From Cricetomys ansorgei (lineage: Eukaryota; Chordata; Mammalia; Rodentia; Nesomyidae): a stretch of DNA of 64,000 bases. The position numbers and the translations under genes were made by a program. Below are positions 11,746 through 22,186 of this stretch, in pieces. The notes under the pieces are model-generated. The model saw only the letters and a list, made by a program, of their open reading frames with translations. It was not told the origin of the DNA and did no database searches. The stretch covers positions 248,001-312,000 of the forward strand of contig JAMJFZ010001262.1 of the NCBI GenBank assembly GCA_026225945.1. Direction: 5' to 3'. The stretch's first letter is position 1, and every line of letters begins with the position of its first letter.

Positions 11746-12435
11746 AATGTACAAACCTAGCTACTCTCTGCCATGTTTAGCTCAACAAGGGTCACACTAA
11801 AGTAAACATGGAACTCTGCATTGATTAGCAGGATTTGGACAGGTTCAAATTGACAAATTAGTCTCCCAGGGAATTAAAAACAATTCCTGTGGAAGTGTTC
11901 ACATTTCCTGGGCCTTGCTTAGTGAAAATCAGTTTAATCCAGACTAAACTAATTACCAGCATTCAGAGCTTCTCTCATAAGTTTATATGTCTGCCTCTGT
12001 TATTTCTAGTACTTTCTTAAGCATTCCCTTTAATCCATTAGACCAGTAAAGAAGTTTCTTAAACATAAGCATTTGAGAGAATGTACTTCTTCTTATCTAA
12101 GAGAAATAAGGAAAGTGCTTCTCTTCTCAAAGTCTTGGACGTGACACATATTTTAATTGTTCCAAGCTGGCTCTAAGGAACGAGAATATCTGAGAGTGAG
12201 GTCCATCTAACAGGTGCATTTGATGATGGGCCTCTTTGTGAGTGTACCAAGTAATTGTCCTGAGGCAATATCTAATAAAACAGAGAGCCTGAAACCATCT
12301 GAGTGGAAGCCCCAACATTTTATGGAAATGTTTAGAGCCATTATATCATAGTCCGCCTTTGTCGGGCACATACCATACCGTTATTAGGAATATATTGGTT
12401 AACCACACAGATACGAAAATTAAACTTTGTTTTTC
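11746..12435. other. Single-copy intergenic DNA; nothing recognised
   Basis: No repeat family or coding motif was recognised in this stretch. Confidence 0.5.
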
Positions 12436-12439
12436 TACT

Positions 12440-12625
12440 ACTTCCCACCACTTGAGCTGTGTAACACTAACCACGTACTTGTGTCTTTTATATGCCTTAC
12501 GTTTTCAACTATAAAACGGGAATACAACAGAACCTATGTCATAAAGTTTTCTTGTGAAGGTTCATTGAGTAAATTCATGAGCCTAGCACATTGTGAGTCC
12601 GTAATAAATGCTGGCTATTACTTTG
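12440..12625 (+). mobile_element. MIR (ancient tRNA-derived SINE)
   Basis: Follows the MIR core in sense: GAGCTGTGTAACACTAACCA, a CGTTTTCAACTATAAAACGG segment (the TTTCCTCATCTGTAAAATGG region), then CCTAGCACATTGTGAGTCCG and AATAAATGCTGGCTATTA at the 3' end. Diverged but colinear. Confidence 0.8.
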
Positions 12626-13505
12626 AAATTCTATGTCAGATGAAACAATGGGAAATAGCAATCCAGCAAGTGATAGACACAGCATTTATAGATACAAATT
12701 AAAAAGGAAACAAACAAGCAACCACCTTTCCAGGGCTCAAGTCAGATCGGAACTTCGATTTTGAAAGATCCTGTCAGGTTTTAGCAAAAGTTAATGGAAA
12801 TCGTTATCATCTAAACCTGTTCATTATATTTGGATTTCAAAAGTAAAGAAAAATTCTGACAAAAATTCAGTAAGACAAGGGTTCAGGCAGAATTTCCTAC
12901 AAAAAAAAGGGTTACACTAGCCACAGGCATCCCCGTGAGATGAGAGCCATGAGCATTTTAGAAGCCCCATTTACTGATGAGAAACTTGTAAGTTCCAAAT
13001 GCCTGGGTGGCTCAGAAAGACATCTTCAGATCTGGAAGGCCTTAAATAACATGTCATTTATAAACAAAGCTAAAGATTTATATACAGGGTTTCTGTAGCT
13101 AAAACAGAATGAATAAAAGCAAGAGAAAACAGGGAAGGGGACTTCATAGTACAAAAGAAATTGTAAGCATTGAAGTCAGCTCTGTATACTTAATACATAC
13201 CTACTGTAAATTTGTTTACCAGGTATTATAGAACTATACTAGTCATTCTTACAAAAGGAAATACATCCTAGTTTAATATACAGAAAGTTGATTCAAAAGT
13301 ATTATATTTAAAAATGTCAAATAGAGGAGGATCAGGGGAAAATAGTAAATATGTTAATTTTTTAATCAGAAGAGCAGGGGTTAATTAGTATAATTTTACT
13401 CTCCTGCTGGTACTAGTATCATAGTTTCGATGTGTTTTCTTTTAAAAACAGTGAAGCACTTAGACGTAGAATCTGAAATCCAGTTATACCTCCCATATTG
13501 AATAG
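12626..13505. other. Intergenic DNA with a possible antisense MIR remnant
   Basis: Mostly AT-rich single-copy sequence. Positions 12950-13050 contain CCCCATTTACTGATGAGAAA, which resembles the antisense MIR core but is too short to be sure. Confidence 0.4.
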
Positions 13506-13507
13506 AT

Positions 13508-13697
13508 GCAGCAAATAACTAGAGTGCACAGTAAGTGCGTGCCCCGTGCCCATGGAGCTCAGAAGCGGGTGTTGGGTCACCTGGATCTGGAATCATAGGT
13601 ATCTGTGAGCCACCTGATTTGGTGCTGGGAACTGAACTTCCAGTTCTTTAATAGAGCAATAAGTTCTATTAACCTCTGAGCCATCTCTCCAACCCCC
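13508..13697 (-). mobile_element. B2/B3-class SINE, antisense
   Basis: The right end reads CTCTGAGCCATCTCTCCAAC, the complement of the tRNA-like B2/B3 head (GGAGAGATGGCTCAG). It is preceded by GGTGCTGGGAACTGAACTTC and CTGTGAGCCACCTGATTTGG, which are B3-type body motifs. Confidence 0.82.
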
Positions 13698-13769
13698 AAA
13701 GATGCTTTGTTGGGTTTTGTTTTATAAGAAATGAAATATAAACCATGTTACAAAAGATAGACTAGAAAG

Positions 13770-14185
13770 GAAAGATCAAGATACTACATAAAACAGACAC
13801 ACAGATCAGGACACTGACAGGACCAATGCACTCACATACCCACAATAGTTGTGGTTGCCTACACAAGATCAAGCCAGTAACATTCTGGAGTGGGGTGGGG
13901 TTCATGAACCCTACCCTTACCTGAGGATCTATGAACAGATGATGGCTCTTAGGGAAGGGAGGGTCATTTTTCTTCAAGGGCATGGCTCCTGGTTGGTGGA
14001 CCACATTCCAGTGGATTTCTCTATATCTGAGAGTACATGGGGAACACAAATTGGACTCAGGAGGTTGTTTTTTAAAAGGACAAGAAATTTTGGGGCTGTG
14101 GAGGCCAGAGTGAATCTGAGAAGCATGGAATGGGAGTGAATACGATCAAAATTCATTATATGAAATTCTTAAAGATTACTACAAA
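13770..14185 (+). mobile_element. Lx-like L1 3' UTR fragment, sense
   Basis: Contains the ordered Lx 3' UTR landmarks: ACAAGATCAAGCCAGTAACA, GGGTTCATGAACCCTACC, TTCTTCAAGGGCATGGCTCC, CACATTCCAGTGGATTTCTC, ACACAAATTGGACTCAGGAG, and the terminal GAATACGATCAAAATTCATT followed by TATATGAAATTCTTAAAGAT. It is 5'-truncated with no ORF2. Confidence 0.82.
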
Positions 14186-14189
14186 TGTT

Positions 14190-14710
14190 TTTTAAAACAT
14201 GATGATAAGATTAAAACCTGATTACCACTTGTGATTTCCATATGTGTATTTCCACATGTAACTAAATTTGCTTAGGACTATAAATTTAAGAAGGTGCTAT
14301 TTCTCCATGTACTGACAAAAACACAGACCAAGTTGAGTAGCAGAATTCAGCAGGATGATTATATGTATGAGCAGCCATTAGTCTCAAAAGGATCTCCAGT
14401 TACTAAGCTTCTAGCATTTGCTCTACATTGTTAAAGTTTTCTCTTTTCATATATCCATATATATTACACACATGAAGATTCATGACTGTTATCTCTTTAT
14501 TGTGAAAGTGTATCCTTTATTACATATTTAATCTTTCTTTCCTCCCATATTGCTTTCCCTTGTATTCTGTTTTGACCCCATCTCTTCCCAGTTACATGGT
14601 ATGTTTTCTCACTACAGGACAGAGCCATTTTCATCAGAGGGGAACAAGGCAGTGGAGAAAGAATTTTACAGTGATGTTTGCTAACTGGGAGGTACAGACT
14701 CTTGTCCTGA
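14190..14710. other. Single-copy intergenic DNA; nothing recognised
   Basis: No coding or repeat signal is strong enough to name. Confidence 0.45.
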
Positions 14711-14919
14711 GGCTCAGCCTCTTAAACTGTGGGTCACTACACGAATGAGTGGGTTCCATACATGAATGTGGGAATTATAAAAAAAATTGTCAACAGTGAA
14801 GGTTCTGAATATGCAGCAGCCAATACTTTATTTAAAAACAAACGTGTCATGAGCCAAGAGCTTTTCTGGCAGAGCTTGCCCATATTGCGTGTTGTAGAAG
14901 TTTATATTTAGTTATGTAC

Positions 14920-15193
14920 AAAATATTGTTTTCTGCAATTGGGTGAGGGTCTGCCTAGGTCTTGGTATTCTGTATTGTATGCAGGTGTTGGATTTCTGCG
15001 GGGGATGTTTGATTGCTTATGATTTGCACCTTATGAAGAGCTCTGAATCGATAAAAACACCTGGGCTCAGATGCTTGGGATTCCACTGTGAGTATGGCAT
15101 TAGCCATGGACAGTGGCCTGGCAGGGCTTGCACCAATGAATATCCCTCCTTTTCCTGTTTGCTGAGCAACTATAGCAGCGTACTACTACGGTT
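14920..15193 (+). repeat. Unclassified dispersed repeat, copy A (about 273 bp)
   Basis: Homologous in inverted orientation to 26097-26370. Shared landmarks in order: GGTGAGG..CTGCCTAGGTCT, GTATTGT.TGCAGGTGTTG.ATTTCTG, GGGGATGTTTGATTGCTTAT followed by GAT.TGCAC, ATGGCA.TAGCC/ACTGGCC, CTGGCAGGGCTT.CA, and a terminal GTACTACTAC. The two copies lie in unrelated older transposons, so this is a mobile repeat. I could not name its family. Confidence 0.75.
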
Positions 15194-15519
15194 GCATTTT
15201 GGGCCTTCGCTTTGATTCAGAACACCGGACAGTTGGCAGTGTGCCACCATACAACTCCAATAACTCTGCCTAAAATGCTTCTGCTCAGATTTTAGTCTAT
15301 TGTCTGTTGTGAGTTGCAGTGTTTTTACTGTGTGTACACAGTTCTTTGCTCTTCTGGAAACATATGGTTTAATTATGGAAAACAAAGACTCTCAAGATTT
15401 TCCTATTGTCATGCCTCTGAATGTAAATATCAAACCAATATATCTTTGAACTACATTGTGCTAGAATGTTTGATTTTAAAAATTATTGTTTCGGTTGGTG
15501 ATTAAAATTTCATAAAAAT

Positions 15520-15765
15520 TTGCTAAATGAATTTTGGTTTGGGAATAGAACAGAACTTCCAACGATTTCTGAAATGACCCCAATGATGACTTCTGCCATT
15601 TTGTACTGCATATTGGTGCAAAGTAACATTATTAGCACTCATGATTATAAATTCAAAGTTCAGTCAGCTCTGAAAAATGTTGACGATGCTCTGCATCCTT
15701 TAGTACCAAATATTCAGCCAAGATTTAATTTGTTATGTGAAAATAAACAAGCACATTCATCTCAT
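15520..15765 (+). pseudogene. hAT transposase C-terminal dimerisation region, fossil
   Basis: The frame reads LNEFWF near the start, then PTISEM, and ends with NIQPRFNLLCENKQAHSSH. This matches the signature end of Charlie/Buster/ZBED-type hAT transposases: an E-F-W block, a P..IS..A block, and a closing iqPR...L...KQAHPSH. The middle, where the family has a conserved L-C-E-x-x-F-S motif, reads ILYCILVQSNI, so the motif is lost or shifted. Upstream catalytic DDE and zinc-finger regions are not recognisable. It is a transposon relic, not a domesticated ZBED gene, because the open part covers only the last 80 or so residues. Confidence 0.75.
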
Positions 15766-15915
15766 CAATCTTTAATATCAAAGAATTGCTTTGAAATAAA
15801 TTTCTTTATGATTTGTTATCAAAATGTTTGATTTTATAACTATTTTCTATACTGGGAATTGTGCAAACTTCTGGAGCGAAAAGTGACCCCAGATGGAAAT
15901 GTTTAGGAGTTTAGT

Positions 15916-16865
15916 CCTAAAGGTCCATCTTCTCAGGAGGCTAATTCAGGACAGAAGGTGATGGGCGCCTGTGAACTGCCAATTGCCTTCTTACCAGAGG
16001 AAGTCTGGGACCGTGTGACACACACCTGTTCTTAATTGCCTAGCCACAGATGTTTTTCAGTTCTGCAAATCTCAAAGCAATTCACTCTTTCCTCAGGATG
16101 TGCTTCTCATCATTAGTTTGCTGGTAAACTCTTCCTGACACATTACGAAATAAGCAAGTCAGAGGGGGACACGCCCTGGAGATCCCGAGCACCAAATTCT
16201 TTGGCAGTACGAAAGCAAAGCAAACCTCCCCTGATTATTGTGAAAGACAGGCTCAAGTGAAATGCAAAAGGAAGCTGGCACAAGAGCTGGTCTTGGTGCT
16301 CAGCCCCTCCCTTCCTCTCCTCCTTCTTCCCTCTTCCCCCTCAGGTAGCTACTGAATGCTCACGTGTATCAGGCATTGCCCTGTTCTGAATGTAAGGTTG
16401 TAAGTGAAAGAGATATAGTCCTCACTTTCCTGGAAAGTATGATAATGGCAAGTTAAGATTATGACTCCCGTTTTCATTATTTACTTGGCTAATCTTGAAT
16501 CACCTGTTTACACTGTTCATAAAACATTTTTGTGAATGACTAATGAAAGTTGATTTTGAATTTTTGAAAACAAAAATAAATAAGTTTATTTCATGGAAAA
16601 TATCATTTGGGGTGGAAAAAAATTGCGACTCCATTGACATAGAGGCACAGGAATGATGAGAGATGTTAATCTGTTTTAGACCCGCCAGATATGAGCATAG
16701 AAATGTGAACGTCCTTCATCTGAAAAAGTAGTGCACAGGTCAGAGTGTTTTGTCCCCACTCCCTCTAATTAATGTTCCGGGAAGTTAGTTGTGTGAAGTT
16801 CATTTCTACTTACAGTATTTTCGACTTGCAGTGATTTATCAGGATGTACCCTGCCATGAGTTGGG
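15916..16865. other. Intergenic DNA; a diverged ancient repeat is possible near 16350-16460
   Basis: Around 16350-16460, CTCACGTGTATCAGGCATTG plus GTCCTCACTTTCCTGGAAAG resembles an old mammalian repeat of the 'gradual decay' class, but I cannot assign it. There is a pyrimidine-rich patch at 16300-16345. No gene was seen. Confidence 0.4.
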
Positions 16866-16869
16866 AGCC

Positions 16870-16975
16870 TTCTTTCACAAGTGAAATCACAGAGGCAGTT
16901 CGAACACAGTCAGGCCTGAGGTGCAGCTGCTGCGTGCTAAAGTCCATGCACTTGATCACTGTGCCATTAATCGAT
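16870..16975 (-). mobile_element. MIR fragment, antisense
   Basis: Matches the complement of the MIR head: GAACACAGTCAGGCCTGAGG, then GTGCTAAAGTCCATGCACTT and GATCACTGTGCC, corresponding to the antisense GAACCCAGGCAGTCTGGCTC ... CTTAACCACTAC pattern. The 5' part only. Confidence 0.6.
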
Positions 16976-18274
16976 ACTTCGTGGGAGTTTTATGTCGCAT
17001 GTGTGAGGATTCCTAGCAGTCATTTAATATCTGTACCTTTCCTCTCCCTTTTCCTCCTGTGAATTATGCATGTTTTAGAGTCAGATTTTAGAGACTCCTG
17101 TGTAACACTTTCACCCTGATGCAAGTAATATAGGTACAGGCTATAGACAGTGTCATGGGCCACAGGGAATTTCAGTGTCCTGTACAAATTAATGACTTCC
17201 TATTCTCCTTAAATGTTAGTCTTGTTGGTCACCATTAAACTTATTTTTTTTTAAACAAGCTACATGCATGCTAATTGACTACTCTAAGCATATCTTCTTT
17301 AGCCAGGTATTTCAATGAACCTGCATTTCAACGTGGTCTGATTAACAATTTCGTTCAGGAATATCATCATTCACTGGCTGAGTGTGCAGTAGTTGGCTCC
17401 TCCTTCAAAGTGCTGCTGGGAAGGAAACAGTGGCCTTTGCTAAGGAACATTTTTAATTTGCTTTATTTCTAGATAGTGAGACCTTTACTATATGTTTAGT
17501 GCTTTTTAAAAATGGTATTTGTGTGTTGGTTAAAAGCATCAAAGACAGCCTCAGAGGACACGAACTATGCCGTGTCACATTACTGAAAGAAAGCTCAGCA
17601 TATACATTTGAACTAACTTGACCAAGAGTGAGCCCAAGTTCAAAGTCTTCTACTTCTCTTCCTAAGTCTTCCATTGCCTGTAGCTTACAGCTTTTGGGCC
17701 TATCTGAAGTCTGTATGCTATATGCAGCTGACCTGTTCTGTATGCCTGATAAATTAGGGAACTTTACAGAAATCCTTATCAGAGTTTTACAAAAGATTTG
17801 CAGAAGATTTACAAAGGATTTGCTGACTCCAAAGCCCTCAGAATGACAAACATACCATTATCAAGCCATATAGTGTTTCCAACATTTATATTTGTTGTAT
17901 AAGCTGCTTTTGACCTGTTTGCTGCTTTCAGCAAATGGTGAGCCTAATATGCATACATACACACATGCACTGCTCTCTGGGTCAAAGGCATGGGATAATT
18001 TTAATTAAGATTACAGCTATGTCTTATTTTAGGTTGTAAAAGCTTATTACATGAGAAATCCAGGGCAAGTAAGGTTGCTTACATTGTTCTTTCAAAGGCA
18101 GGTTAAACAAACATGCGCAGTAAACTGCAGGACATGAGGCTAAATCGTAAGCGACCTCTACATGCATTATCAACATGGCCGTGAGGTCCAGCAAAAGTTC
18201 CCACCTCTTTGAATGTAAGAGTTGTTTTCATACAAATGCATCACCACATACTTGACGTCCAAAAGTAAGAACAG
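16976..18274. other. Single-copy intergenic DNA; nothing recognised
   Basis: No coding or repeat family was recognised. Positions 17770-17825 contain a small run of related GATTTACAAAGGATTT/AAAGATTTGCAGAAGATTT units, a local micro-duplication. Confidence 0.5.
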
Positions 18275-18985
18275 AGATCGCTTGTCTTTTCTTTTTTCTT
18301 CTCTCATTCAATATGTCCCAACTCCCTCCTCCTCTCCCTCCACTCCTCCCAACTCCCCCATCTCCCCTCTTTCTTAGATCTACCTCCTTACCCCCCAACC
18401 CCTCACTGCTTCTCCCAAAGAAAGAACAGTCCTCCCAGGGTTTCCACTCTAACAGAGAAGGGTAGAACAAGATGAAACAAGTCCAGACACTGCCCGCTAC
18501 ATCAAGAGACTAGGCAACCCAGAAGGAGCAAAAGGGTCCCAAGGACAGATAAAGGGGCCAGAGACTCCCCTACTAGGAATTTTGCAAGAACACCAAGCCA
18601 GATAGCCATAAGATATATTTAGGGGAACCTGCAGGTTCCATGTCTGCTGCTTCAGTCTCTGTGGGTCCTCAAGAATGCTGGTCAGTTGACATTGTGGGGC
18701 TTGTTCTTCTGGTGTCCTCAACCTCTCTGGTCCCCAGACACCCTCATCTTTCATGGGGCTCTCCAAGCTCTGCATGATATTTAGCCCTGGGCCTCTGTGT
18801 TTGCTCCCATCAGCTGCCAGAGGAAGCCTCTCTGATGAAGAGTGGGCTAGGCACTCATCTATGAGTGGAGCATGACAACATTAGGAATAATCTCTTAGCT
18901 AGCCAGAATCTAGTTTTTGGCCTGACCTGTAGTATAAGGCGTGGATTCCCTCTTTTGGTATGGAGTTCTGCCCTTCCATTGTCCC
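18275..18985 (-). mobile_element. Rodent L1 3' UTR, antisense
   Basis: Starts at a T-rich edge (TTTTCTTTTTTCTTCTCTCA, the A-tail side). It passes through a purine/pyrimidine-skewed block and contains Lx-like landmarks such as GTTGACATTGTGGGGCTTGT, TCTTCTGGTGTCCTCAACC and CTCTGTGTTTGCTCCCATCA. Those on the minus strand resemble the 3' UTR of the sense L1 at 38.9-39.6 kb. With 19090-19672 it forms one rearranged insertion. Confidence 0.8.
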
Positions 18986-19085
18986 TGCAGATCCTGCAGG
19001 ATACATCATCATCATCATCATCATAAAATAATAATAATAATAATAATAGAAATAGAAATAGAAATAATAATAATAGGAAAGCTAG
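18986..19085. repeat. Compound (ATC)n / (AAT)n microsatellite at the L1 inversion junction
   Basis: CCTGCAG-ATC-CTGCAGG at 18984-19000 is a short palindrome. It is followed by (ATC)7 and then an imperfect (AAT)n tract with AGAAAT interruptions to about 19075. It lies exactly between the antisense and sense halves of the L1. Confidence 0.9.
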
Positions 19086-19089
19086 TAAT

Positions 19090-19672
19090 AATAATAAAAC
19101 AATCCAGAAAAATAAAATAACTTCTGGAGGTATCACCTTTTCCTGACCTCAAGTTCTCCTGAAGACCTATAGTAATAAAAACCACATGGTATTGGCATAA
19201 AAACAGACATGTTGGTCAATGGAACCAGATCAAAGATTCAGACATAAATTCACACATTAATGGACACATCATGATGAAGCCAGAAATTTACAATGGGACA
19301 AAGAAAGCATCTTTAACAAATGGTGCTGGTCTAATTGAATGTAGAATGTACATGTAGAAGAATGCAAATAGATCCATATTTATCACTCTGCACAAAACTC
19401 AAGTCCAAGTGGATCAAAGACCTCAACATAAAACCAGATACTGAACCTGATAGAAGAGAAAGTAGGGAAAAGCCTCGAACACGTTGACACAGGAGACAAC
19501 TTCCTGAACAGAACACCATGGCTCAGGCACTAAGATCAGTGATCAACAAATGGGACCTCATGAAACTGAAAAGCTTCTGTAAGGCAAAGGACACTGTCAG
19601 TAAGACAAAATGGCAGCCTACAGAATGGGAAAAGATTTTTACCAACTCCATTTCTGATAGAGGGTTTGTCTT
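19090..19672 (+). mobile_element. L1 ORF2 fragment, sense; inverted partner of the 18275-18985 3' UTR
   Basis: Translation fragments match the ORF2 C-terminal third: ACTTCTGGAGGTATCACC (R-T-S-G-G-I-T), ACCACATGGTATTGGCATAA (W-Y-W), GATCAACAAATGGGACCTCA (I-N-K-W-D-L-M-K-L), AGCTTCTGTAAGGCAAAGGA (S-F-C-K-A-K-D). It ends at TTTCTGATAGAGGG (S-D-R-G). Its orientation is opposite to the adjacent 3' UTR, which fits twin priming. Confidence 0.88.
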
Positions 19673-21610
19673 CTTTTAAACAGAAGACGGAAATGGCTAC
19701 AATTAAAGAGGAAGCTGTGATGCACTTTTCTTCCTTTCTTTGACTTGTTGTGGTGGCGGGGAGGGGTGGAGAGTGTCTTACGGACACTCATTAAAGGCTA
19801 GTTCTGAATCTTTGTCGTCAGGGGAGCTTGCTTCTTGTATGTCTCATGGAAATATTTCAAAGCTCGTCTGACCTCTGACAGCTGTCTGAAATAAGGCCAC
19901 TGCCTTCTTTCAGAGAAACAAACAGTGTCTTATGAACTTTGGAAGCTGAGTGTGCCTGAGTATTAGCTATCTAATTTTGTCTGTTTTACCTGCAACCTGC
20001 ACAGGTGCAAGAAATGGAAATAAGACAAATGTTGAATAAGTGTAGCAGAGTGGTTGAAAAGAATAAGTTAAATAGAAGACAGCACTGTTGACTGGGAAAA
20101 TTAAATAGCAGCTGTTAAGGAATGTTGAGGGCAGGAGCAGCAGAGAATAGGCATGCCAGAAAATGTTAATGATCCAGACACTGGTGGAGATGAAGTAAAA
20201 AGTTTCAGAATTAAAGGGAGTCAGAAGTCTGTTCATGGGGAAACAGAACAAGAGGTGAATCTAGGGTATTTTATGTTATCTGGATATAAAATGTCGCATA
20301 GCTTGTTTAACACCAATAGAACAGATATAACTGTTGGAATAGAGGTTAGGTGTGGTCTCAACACTGTTATGACCCAAAGAAATTATCTGGTTGTAAAGTT
20401 CATTTGAAGGGTTTGAATAAATAAATAAAGACGTCAACGGAGTGAACTCCGGTGAGATCCATCTAAACCTCACACACGGTGGAGACATCACAGACAAGGA
20501 GAGATTAAGGAATTAATGTTCAGTCACATTTTGTAAGGAGGAATCCTACACATTCTCTTATCCAAAGCCGGGCCTCTGGTTTTTAAGTCTCTCGGCCTTC
20601 TCTTTCATAACTGGAGTGGGACATTTGACAGCCTGTCACCTCCGAGCAGACAGGTGCTGAACGCCCAGTTATCTGGGAAGAGGACAGAAGCCTGTGCCTT
20701 TTGGGAAGCCACTCTTGGAATACCTGTCCCCTTCCCATCTTTCTTACCTTCGAAGAAACTGTGTCTTAGGTCAGACTGTTCCTTCTTCATGGTAAGCATC
20801 AGACTCCCTCCGCAGGCGAGACCATGCCGGCTTAGCTTCCAGCGAGGCTCCCTCTCATAAACAAAGGCTGAAGGAGACAAAGGAGAAAGAACCCAGGTGC
20901 CTCTTTCCTCTCTCCTCCCCTCTCCCCTTCTTCCAGATCTGATGAACCTCAGGTGTTTCAGTTGTTCCCAGTCTTCCACATCAAAGGGAACATGCAGAAT
21001 TTGAGATCGAGATAGATAATTGGGCCTTATAATCTCAATGATATAGGGCTTTTACAGCCATTGTGTTGTTCTGCTTCTCTGTTTGGCCTAGAAGATTCTC
21101 TAAAGTGTCTTCCAAGATTTCCTACAGCAAGAAAGCCTAGTAGACATGCTGACACAGTGATTGTGCCTGTCGTGGCATCTATCATTCTTATCATGAATCA
21201 GTAAGTTGGCATTCTGATCTGTCTGGTCCGGGTTAATGAGAAAGTATCCCAGAGATATGGCTCCACTTAGGCTGTGACAGATGGGTTGAAGCTGAGTCTG
21301 CAAAGCTGAAGGCCAGACTTGGCATGAGAGTAAAATCACCGAGGTAATGACTGTCTCTCTAGAAGGCATCTTGGTTGGTATCCAACCTGCCTCTCTTGGT
21401 GGCATCTGTGCTCCCTTAGAACATGGATAAGCATTCATTCATTCAGTTAGTCAGTCAGTCAGTCGGTTAAGAAGTAGAATTGGTTTTGCATAATGCTGTG
21501 ATACAACTATATTAAATACTACGTGGTTCTAAATAGTAACTGAATGAGTCCATTCCATATTTTATTCATTAATATAAAAGTACATTTCTAAATGGTTACC
21601 TTCTAAGGTC
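19673..21610. other. Single-copy intergenic DNA; nothing recognised
   Basis: Several open frames of 80-124 codons occur (for example minus strand 20979-20605) without family motifs or supporting splice context. TAGTCAGTCAGTCAGTCGGT at 21448-21467 is a tiny (AGTC)n run. Confidence 0.5.
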
Positions 21611-21615
21611 TTGTA

Positions 21616-21960
21616 GTGGTTCGAATGAAAATGCCCCCCCCCCCCCGCTCATAGGGAGTGGCACTATTAGGAGGTATGGCCTTGTTGGAGGAAGTGTGGC
21701 ATTGGGGGGGGGGGAGCTTTGACCTTTCAGATAATCAAGCCAGGCCTAGTGTGACACTCTCTTGCTGCTGCCTACTGATCTAGATGTAAAACTCTCAGCT
21801 CCCTCTCCAGCACCATGTCTGTCTGTGCGCTGCCATGCTTCCTGCCATGACAACAATGGATTACACTTCTGAGCTATAAGCCAACCCCAATTAAATGTTT
21901 TCCTTTATAAGATCTGCTGTGGTCGTGGTGTCTCTTCACAGCAACAGAAACCCTAAGACA
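21616..21960 (+). mobile_element. Abundant rodent medium-reiteration repeat (LTR-like, family not asserted)
   Basis: Recognised by its recurrent rodent layout: GTAGTGGTTCGAATGAAAAT near the start, ATTAGGAGGTATGGCCTTGT plus TGGAGGAAGTGTGGCA, CAAGCCAGGCCTAGTGTGAC, AACTCTCAGCTCCCTCTCC, GCTGCCATGCTTCCTGCC, AAGCCAACCCCAATTAAATG, and the end ACAGCAACAGAAACCCTAAG. The internal poly-C (21643-21655) and poly-G (21703-21714) runs are variable in such copies. Confidence 0.75.
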
Positions 21961-22186
21961 GGTCTGAAAGAAGGGAGCATTTTTAGAATGATTAGTAAGG
22001 ACATCCCCAAATTGCTTCTCCAGAAAAGCAAGGAGATCAAAGTAAGAAGTTATGAAAAGAAACTCTTTAAAATCTTAATTTAAAAGTATGAAAATCTGAG
22101 AAACATCAATTTTTTAAAAAGCTGAACATTAGAGAGGAACAATGATCTACATGTCATTTTTACTTGTCACCTCGACTCCCCTCCAT

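Larger units (their letters stand above)
14712..15915 (+). mobile_element. hAT-Charlie-like DNA transposon fossil, interrupted by a younger repeat
   Basis: The core evidence is the transposase C-terminal region at 15520-15765. The outer parts are weaker. Near 14715-14740 TTAAACTGTGGGTCACTAC resembles a hAT-Charlie end. Near 15880-15915 AAAAGTGACCCCAGATGGAA followed by ATGTTTAGGAG looks like an opposing end, since its complement contains GGGGTCAC. The match between the ends is imperfect and the 8-bp target duplication was not found. The dispersed repeat at 14920-15193 sits inside. Confidence 0.55.

Noticed and set aside
20605..20979. 124-codon minus-strand frame
   Set aside because: No domain, no splice or promoter context, and overlapping open frame on the other strand.
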